Part shown: piece by piece, positions 10,639-19,900 of the stretch
Layout of the letters: every line of letters starts with the position of its first letter
Position numbering within the stretch: the stretch's first letter is position 1
Source: Solwaraspora sp. WMMA2056
GTDB lineage: Bacteria > Actinomycetota > Actinomycetes > Mycobacteriales > Micromonosporaceae
Direction of reading: 5' to 3'
Assembly (NCBI RefSeq): GCF_030345095.1
Contig: NZ_CP128360.1
Span: 6,634,001-6,698,000 of the forward strand
Length of the DNA stretch: 64,000 bases
Program-made: the position numbers and the translations under genes
Notes under the pieces: model-generated
Told to the model about the DNA's origin: nothing
The model's database searches: none
What the model saw: the letters and a program-made list of their open reading frames with translations, nothing else

Positions 10639-10941
10639 TCACCCCGGGACGGTCCAGTGCCCGGAGTCGCGGGCCGGCACCGGCCGGGCGACCCAGCTGG
10701 ACCGGTCCGCGTCGTCGCTCCAGTCCGGTACCTCGCCGAAGTAGATGATCATCGCCCAGTAGCGCCGGTCCTCGTGCAGGACGATCTCGTCGTCACCGGA
10801 GAAGTCCTGCCCGTGCCACTGCTCGTTGATCCGGGCGACGGCTTCGGCACGGGAGATGTCGAACAGCTCGACCATCTCGGCCGCCGTCGCGTCCAGCAAC
10901 TCCCGGACCTCGGCCGACAGGTCCATTTGATAGACATCCAT
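10639..10941 (-). CDS. Probable immunity protein for the RHS copy 2 toxin tip
   Basis: A 100-aa acidic cytosolic protein with no signal peptide or membrane segment. The N-terminal half looks alpha-helical; the middle contains FSGDDEIVLHEDRRYWAMII and the end is rich in Trp/Asp/Pro. I do not recognise a named family. Its ATG lies 10 nt after the stop of the RHS copy 2 gene, and its strong Shine-Dalgarno (AGGAGAAGG) overlaps that stop codon, so the two are probably translationally coupled. A small gene directly downstream of a polymorphic toxin is the classic immunity position. The function is inferred from that position only. Confidence 0.7.
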   Translation of the reverse strand: MDVYQMDLSAEVRELLDATAAEMVELFDISRAEAVARINEQWHGQDFSGDDEIVLHEDRRYWAMIIYFGEVPDWSDDADRSSWVARPVPARDSGHWTVPG

Positions 10942-10951
10942 CGTCCTTCTC

Positions 10952-13900
10952 CTACGGCTGCAGGGCGTCGGTGAGCACCTGGCCGGCGTCCCTGCCGTAG
11001 AAGACCACCTGGTTGCCGGACCAGCGGGGCGGCGCCCCCAACCTCAGGAAGCCATCGACATTCATGAGCATCGGACCTTCAACCACATCGTAGTTGTTCG
11101 CCAGGTTTCCGCCGGCACCGGTGCGGTAGCGGCGCACGGTGTTGGTCAGGTCCCGGCCACCGCGCCGGTTGAACGTCTTCGTGAACATGGCGTTGAGTTT
11201 CGCGGTCGGCACCCTGAAGTGGAGGACCACTCCGTCCCCGCCGAATCGCTTGCTGGCCCATTTCTGTGCCTGCTGCTGCGAACGGGTGGTGTAGAACCCC
11301 TTGCCGAAGTCCATCCTCGACCGGGTGGAGAAGCCCGGGTTCACGCCGTTGTTCCGGATGTTGTCCGCCGACTGCCGGCTCGTCCCGTGGTACAGGTCCG
11401 TGTAGCCGTCACAGTTGTGCACCAGCACCGGCCGGTCGGCCGCCACCACGTAGTAGGTGTGGACGCCGGCGACGGTGAGGTCGTTCATCCATTTCAGGCC
11501 GGTCCAGACCCGGACCGCGGTGACCCGCTGGGTGGTTTCGCCGTCCGGGCTGCGCAGCCGGTCACCGGGGCGCAGGTCCTCGGCGTCGGTCCACCGGTTG
11601 GTGTCGGCGTTCCAGAACGGGTGGTGCGCGGTCGTCTCGACGACCGTACTCTCGCCGGTCGTGGTGTCGGTGACCGTGACATCGGTCAACTCCCGGTCGG
11701 CGTGGCGGTGCAGCACCCGTACCGACCGGACCGAGCTCTGCCCCGTGGCCGGATCGGTCGCCAACACCTCGTCGCCGAGCTCGACCTCGCCGATCGACTT
11801 ACTGGTGCCGTCGGCCATCCGTACCCGGGTGTCGGGGGCGAAGCTGTGCCGCACGCAGCTGGCGGCCCCGTCGGCCCGGTTCCCGCCGGCGCGGGCGGCG
11901 TCGTCGGCGCGTTCGGCGGCTTCCCGGGTGGACCGGCTGGTGCCCCGGGACACCGCCCGGGACGCGTCGTCGGCCTTGCGGCTGACCGCCCGGCTGAACG
12001 ACCGGGCCCCGGCGGCAGCCTTCGCGCCGACCCGGGCGCCGGCCTTGCCGACGCTCGTGCCGGCGACCTTCTTCACGCCGGTGGAGGCGGCCTTGCTCAG
12101 CGCCTTGCCGGCGACCGGGCCCATCATCGGCAGGGCGGCGCCGAGACCACCGGCCAGGCCGCCGATCACCGCGTCCTGCAGCAAATCCATGCCGGTCTTG
12201 CCCTGCATCCCACCGGTGACCAGGGCCCCGGTGATGCCGCCGACCATGCCGCAGGCGACCATGCCGACCCCGGTCCAGCCGATCGCGACCAGACAGCCGG
12301 CCTCGACGACCATGCCGACGATCGCGCCGACGATCTCGGCCTTGTGTTCGACGATCCAGTCCCGGGCCGTACGGGCCCACTGGCCCACCTGTTCGGCGGC
12401 GGCTTTCAGCGCCTCACCGGCCTTGATCAGATCCTGATAGCTCTGCTCCACCGTCTGCCTAATGGCGTTGGCCGCCTCGACGAGCTGTTCCTGCGTCCAC
12501 GTGGTGGCCGCCTCCAGGCCGTCGCCGACCCAGTCGAGAAAGTCGGTGAAGTCGTCCCACGCGTCGCCGGCCCAGTCGACGGCGTCGTCCCACCTGTCGC
12601 CGGCCCAGTCGGTGAAGTCGTCCCACGACCTCGCGAACGGTTCCCCGAAGTGGCCGGTGGGGTCGACCACGGTCAACGGGCTGCCGTCGCCGTACTGGTA
12701 GCGGTTGGCCCGGATCGAGTCCGGCACCGGACCGACGGTGAGACTGTCCCGGGCACCGAACTGCGCCGTGACCGGGTCGTACCAGCGGGAGTGCATGTTG
12801 ACCTGCCCGCTGCGAATGTCGGTCCACTCGGACTGGTAGCCGAGGTCACCGAACATGCCGCTGTCCGCGGTCACCTCACCCAACGGCGAATACGTACGGC
12901 TACCGGTCACCGACGCCCCGGCCGGGTTCAGCTGGGCGACCACGTCACCGTGCAGATCCGTCCACACCAACCGGCGGGTGTTGTTGTGCCGCGCCCCGAC
13001 CACACCACCACCCGGGTCCCGGGTGAAGAACGCGTTGGAACTGTCCCGGGCGAGGTGGTTACCGAGACCGGTGTACTCCCACCCGTCCCGAAACGCCCGA
13101 CCCAACCCGTCGTAGTCGAACACCCGCGCGTTACCACCCGCCGGGGTGTGCTCGGCCACCTGGTCGAACGCGTCCGACACCGTCGTCGCCGCACCAGCCG
13201 CGCTGCGGGTGCCGCGCGCCGTGTACTGGTAGCCGACCCCGGTGCTGTCCGACACGAGGCGGTTACGGGCGTCGTACACGTAGTCGACGTCGCCGATCCC
13301 GGTCCGGTTGCCCGCCTTGTCGTAGCGGTAGCCGACGGTCGTCTTCCCGTCGTCCCACGACGTCAACCGGTCCGCCAGGTCGTAGGTGTAGGTGTTGACC
13401 GTCGTGGACGAGCCACGGGTGACGGTCCTACTGGTCTCGTTGCCGTTGGCGTCCCAGCCGTAGGTGATCGACGCGATCTTCGACCCACCCGAGGACACCA
13501 GCCGGTCGCTGGTCAACCGGTGCAGATCGTCGTAACCGAACACCCGCCGGTTCCCCGACGTCCCGAACGTCATCGACGACACCGCCGACATCACGTCGTA
13601 CGTGTAGCCGATCGCGGTGCCCATGTCCGTGTTGTTCACCGACACGAGCCGGCCCGCCCCGTCATACCCGTACTCCGTCAACCCCGCCGCGTCGTCGCGC
13701 GACTCCATCAACCCGTCCGCCGTATAGGCGAACGCCGCGTCCCCCGACGGGCCGGTCACCGACAACGGCAGGCCCCGGTCGTCGTACACGACCTGATTGG
13801 TGTCCCCCGGCGCGGAGAACTCCACCAACCGACCCGCCGCGTCGTACCCGTACGTCCGATCCGTGGTGGCCGCCTCCGCGCCCGACCCGGACTGACGCAC

Positions 13901-16900
13901 CAACCGGCCCATCTCGTCGTAGACCAGGGTCCGCGCCACCCCGCCCGGCACCCGCTGCGACACCGGCTGCCCCGCCACGTCGTACACCGTGGTGAACGTC
14001 CGGTCCGCCGCGTCCGGGTACGCCGCCGTCGCCGGCTCGATCCGCGACTGCGGCAACCCCCACACGTTGTACGTCGTCCGGAACGCCTGCCCCCGCCCAT
14101 CGGTGAACCGGGTCGGATTCCCCGCCAGGTCATAGCCGAACGACGACTCGATCGTCGTCGTCGCATCCACCGGCTCCCGCTGGGTCCGCAGCAGGCCCGC
14201 CGCGTCGTAGCCGAACCGCGTCACGGTGCCCCGCGCGTCCGTCGCCGACACCACGTTGCCCGCCACGTCATAGGTCGAGGCCGCCGTCGCCAACGCCGCC
14301 CCACCACCGGCCGCGTACGCCGCCGCCGACACCGGCCGCGACAACATGTCATAACCCGTCGTCGTGTACGTACCGTCCGGATTCATCTCCCTCACCGGCC
14401 GACCCAGGCCGTCGTGGACGACACCGCGGGTCTGCCCCGCGCCGTCGACCACAACTGTCAGCTCACCGGCCGCGTTGTAGCCGTACCCGGTCGTCACCCC
14501 CGCCGGCGACCGCACCGACGACAACCGCCCGGCGACGTCGTAGCCCACCGTGGTGGTGTGCACCTGACCGGTCTGCCGCACCGCCTCACTCACACTCGTG
14601 ACCCGACCCAGGAAGTCGTAGCTGCTGCCGGTCACCGCACCCGTCGGATCCGTGGCCGCCAACAGGTTGCCCGCCAGGTCGTAGCGCGCCGTCGTCGTGC
14701 CGCCGTCCGGTGCCACCTGGGTCACCACCCGGCCCAGCTGGTCGTAGACGAACTCCGTGACCCGGCCCAACGGATCGGTCTGCGACACCACCTGACCGAG
14801 GCTGTCGTACATCGCCGACGCCACCGGCGTCACCGACGACGACCCACCCGGCGGCGTGTACGCCGGCAACCGCACCTCCACCGGCCGGCCCACCCCGTCC
14901 ACCCCGTACGTCGTCACCGCCCCGTTCGGATCCGACTCCGCAACCACCTCACCAAACGTGTTGTAACCGACCCGGGCCACCGGCCGGGCCGTCACCACCG
15001 GACCATCCAACTCACCGGTTTCCGCCTGCACCTGCGGACCCGTCGTCACCACCGCCCGGTCGGCCTCGTCGTACTCGACGAACGTGGCGTGACCCAACGG
15101 ATCGATCACCGACGTCGCCAGACCAGCGTTGTCGACCACATAACTGGTCCGCGACACCCCCGCGTCCGCCGCCGGCACCGCACCCGCCATCACCCCGGCG
15201 GCCCAGTCGTCGTCGTTCGGCACCCCCTGATACACCTGCAGATCAGAGATCGCCCCCTCGTGGCCGTCGCCGATCCGCACCCCGCCGGCCGCCACGCTGT
15301 GGAAGCTGCTGCCGGTGAAGTCGTCGACCTTCTCGCCGTCGAGGAACACGATCCACCGGCCGGCCTGCGGGTCCACGCCCACCGCCAGGTGCTGCCACTC
15401 GCCCGCCTGCATCGAGCCCTGCCCGAAGGTGCGGCTGTGTCGTATGTAGGCACCGCCTTTGAACACGAGCTGCTCGGTCGTCAGCGCCCGCCACGCGTCG
15501 ACGGTGTGGTCGTAGTTGAGTGCGAACGCGGGTGCGCCCCGCTCGGCCACGTTCGTCCGGGCGAGGCCCGGCATGGCAAGCACCGAAACAGGCGCTCGCA
15601 GATCGTCCAATCGCACCCAGGCAGCGACCGTGTACGGCCGGGTGGTGTCCACCACCGGCGCATCGGTGACGATCCGCGACGACGAGCCGTTGAACGACGC
15701 GACCCGACCCCGCTCGGCATCCGACGCCCAGACCACGTCCGTGGCCGTACCCGGACTGTTCCCCGCCGAGTCGACCGCCGTCGTCCCACCCGCCTCGTCC
15801 AACCGCCACCGCGCCACCGGCGTCACCGACCGGTCCGCCGACAGGTACCGGGTCTGCGACACCGGCCGACCCAACACGTCGTAGGCGTAGTCGACGACCG
15901 ACAACGCCTCCCCCGCAGCGTCCCGATCCACCCGCGACAACACCTGGTCGGTCCGGGACAGCGTCACCTCGGTCACCCGATCCAGGCCGCCCGGATCCAG
16001 CACGCTGCGCACCTGCCGGCCCGCCGCGTCGTAGGCGTACGCCGTGACGGTCCGCCCGTTGTCGGTCACCCGCTCGACCAGGTTCCCCGCCTCGTCGTAG
16101 CCGTTGCTCTCCAGCAGGAACGAACTGTCCCCGTCGGTGCGGGTCACCGTCGCGGTCCGCCCGTCATCGGTGTACGTGTACCGCGTCACATAGCCCATCG
16201 CGTCGGTGGTCGACGCCAACCGATTCGCCGGGTCGTACACATTCGACTCCACCACGAGATCCACCGGCGGTGTCGGGTCGTTCGGATCCCCGGTGTACCC
16301 CTTCAGCGTCCGCGACAACACATTGCCGTTGACGTCCACCTCGTAGGCGTTCACCACCCCGTCCGGATCGGTCTGCTCCACCAGGTGCCCGTACACGTCG
16401 TAGCCGTAGCTGGTCACCGTCCCCTCGGCGTCCACCGCCTCCGACCGACGCCCACCCCCGTCGTACGACCAGGTGCTGACCCGGGCCACATCCCCACCGG
16501 ACGCGTCACTGACCCGCTCCTCCACCAGGAACCCATCCACGCTGTACGAGTAACGCGTCACCGCCCGATGCACCGCCCCGGACACCCGGTCCGTCACCGC
16601 CGGACCCGTCCGCGTCACCACCCGACCCACCGAGTCGTACGTGTACGACGTCGTCCGCCCCTGCGGGTACGACGACGTCACCACCGTCTCCGTCAACGTC
16701 CGACCCAACCCGTCGTACGTGAACGTCGTCTCCGCAGTCGCCGCGTCCGACACCCACGCCACATCACCAGCCGAGGTGTACCTGATCGTCTGCCAACCCT
16801 TCGACGGATCCAGCACATGCCACGGCAGACCGGCCGGGGCGGGCCCACCGTCGACCGCGGGCACCTCCGTACCGTCGGTGTATTCGATCTCCGTCTTCCG

Positions 16901-19900
16901 GCCGAGTGGGTCCCGCACGGTGTGCAGGTTGCCGGTGTTGTCGTAGGCGTACGTCGTCAGGTAGGTGTCGTCCTGCGCACTCTGCGAGCCCGGCCCCCGC
17001 ACCTTGGTCAGGCGGTCGCTCTTCGGGTGCGTCGGGTCGCTGCTGTAAAAGGTGTAGGTGTAGTAGCTGCTGGAGCACTTGTCGGCGGCCTGGTCCTGGC
17101 AGGTCACCTCCTGAATGGTGTTGCCTCGCTCGTCCTGCACCGACCGGGTCACGTGCCCGTTCGGGTCGTACACCAGGCTCGTGAACCCACCCGTGTCATA
17201 GCCGTACAACGTCGTCTGACCCAACGCGTCGGTCTGCGACACCTTCCGCCCGGTCACCAGGTCGTACGAGTACGACACCTCGTTGCCACCCGGATCGGTC
17301 ACCGACACGATCTTCACCGGATTCGACACCGTTGTCGTCTGCGCGTCCTGCGCCGCCTCGTCGACCCGCACCGCACCCGGCGGCAACGCCTCGATCGGCA
17401 ACGCTCCCGCCGCCGTATCCGACAACCGGGCTTCGACAGCCCCGTCACCCGCCGCGGTCACCACCAACGGCACTGCCCGACCCACCGACTGGTAATGCAG
17501 CGCCACCTCGTCCGCGCTCAACGTCCGGTCGTAGAGCGCGACCTCCGCCAATGCACCCGCGTAGTACGCCGTCGAGTCCGAGGGCAGCCCCGACCACCCG
17601 TTGCCCGTGTACCCCGCACCCAGATACCCGTGACTGAGCCTTTCGACCCCGCCGGCCAGGGAGCCGGTGCTGGCCTGCACCCGCACACCGTCGAGGTACA
17701 ACGCCTGGACGGTGTCATCGTCGGCGGCGGTCTTGGTCAGCACCGCGTGGTGCCACTTGCCGTCGTTGACCGGCGCCGCCGACACCAACGCCAACGCCCA
17801 CCACTGATTGGCCTGGTCGTTGCAGTTGCGGATCGCCAGCTGGGTGCCGTCCGTGGTCGACGAGCCCGGCACCTCCAGGCACCGGCCCGCCCCCGAGTTG
17901 CGCCAACCGTTCCCGGACGCTCCCCACTTCTGGTTCGCGCTGCTCGAACAGGTCTGCGCCTGGACCAGGGTGCCGTTGCTGGTCGCCTGACCTGCCAGGC
18001 CCAGACACTTGTCACCTCGACGCAGCTGCCGGCTGCTGCCGACGTAGCGCCAGCTCTGCGCCGTCGCACCGTCGCAGGTGCTCAGTTGCACCTTCGTGCC
18101 GTTGGCCGCCAACTCGGCGCACTTACCGGCGAGCCCCGACGTCAACGGCGCGGTCGGATCCACCGACGCCGACAACCCCCGCAACCGGCCGTCGGAGTCG
18201 ATCCACAACACCGGCGACCCCACCGACAGCGTCCCGTCCACCGCCGCGTCCTGCGCCCCCGCCAGCACATCGCCGGTACCAGTGGTCCTGAACCACAGCT
18301 CCTGGGACCGCGTCCCGGCCGGCGCCAACCGCTCCCCCGGCACCGACACCAGCGACGATGACCCGTCGAACGACACCGCCGTGCCGTCCGCGAACGGACC
18401 CGCCGCTCCCAACGTCACCGAACTGAACGTCGCTGTGGTCTGCCAGGTCTCGTTGACCGCTTGAACACCGGCCGCGTCCCGCAACCGCCAGTAGTCCGTC
18501 GGCGCCGACCCCAGCACCGCCGCCGCGTACACCCCGCTCGTCCCCGCCACCCGCGGCGTCCCCAACGCCCAGGTCCCACCGTTGCTGTCGGTCACCGATG
18601 CCAGCTTCCCGGTCACCGAATCCATCGACAGCGACGCCAGTACCCGACCTTCCTGGCTGGTCACCTTCGACAACTGCCGGCTCTGACCCCGCGCCGTCGC
18701 GTTGATCTCAGTGACCTCGGCCGAGGTCAGCGTCCGGTCGAAGAACGCCACATCGGCGATATGCCCGTCGAAGAAGTTCGCATGCCCGTGGTAATTCGGC
18801 GAACCATGATGCGGCTGGTCCGGCCAGTTTCCCCCGACGAACCCCGCACCCACGTACTCATGCGCCGACCCACCCACGTCGAACATCTCGATCAGGCCGG
18901 TGCGGCCCGCGTGCCGGATCCCGTCCACATACAGCGCCTGACTCGAGCCGGCCCCGGCCAGCACCACGTGATGCCACTGCCCGTCGTCCACCCGACCGGA
19001 CGACTGCATCGTCGTCGAGTTGCCGTCATAGAACTTCGCGTGCAACTTCCCACTCGACCCGACATAGATCGACGGCGTGTAGTTCCTCGACGTCGTCCCG
19101 TCCGAAATCGGATCATGCTGGTACGAGAACAACACCCCCGCCCGGGACGCCGTCCCCGTCCGGAACCACAGACTGACCGACTGGTACGCGCTGTCGTTGA
19201 CCAGCCCGCTGGGCAGCCGCACCCGCGACGACGTGCCGTTGAAGGCGGTCGACGTCGACGTCGATCCCGGCCACACCCCCGGTGTCGGGCCCGGCGTCGT
19301 ACCCTCGTAGAACGCCACGTCGGTGCCGCCGTTGTCCAGCACGCTGCTGGCCGCCAGGGTCGATCCGGAAGGTTCGTTCAACCGCCAGAACGACGACGGC
19401 GCATGATTCAGCACCGCGTTCGCCCCCTGGTTGGCGCTGTTATCCCAGGTGTACGTGGTACACGACGCCGTCGGCGGACACACCTTCGTCAGGCGGTCAT
19501 AGCTGCCGTACGTGTACTGCCACACGTACCCACCGCCACCGGCGGTCGGCGCGTCCGTCGTCACCTTCGTCACATGCGACCCGACCGACGGGCTGGTGGT
19601 GCCCGCCCAGGTCAGCGTCAACGACCGCCCCGACGCGCTGGTCAACTTCGACACCAGCCCACTGCCGTTGTACGTCAACGTCAAGGTCTGGTCGTTGGCG
19701 TCCGTCACCGACGTGACCTTGAACGCGCCACCCCCGGCCGCGCGCAAGAACACGTACGTCGTCCCGTGCTTGACGGTCAACCGGTACCCGGTCACCGTGG
19801 CGCCGGACTTCACTGCGGTCAACACCTCGTACCGCCCCGGCGGCGCCACGAACGACCCGTCCGACCCCGGCCCGAACACCGCCTCCGACCCGTCCGGATA

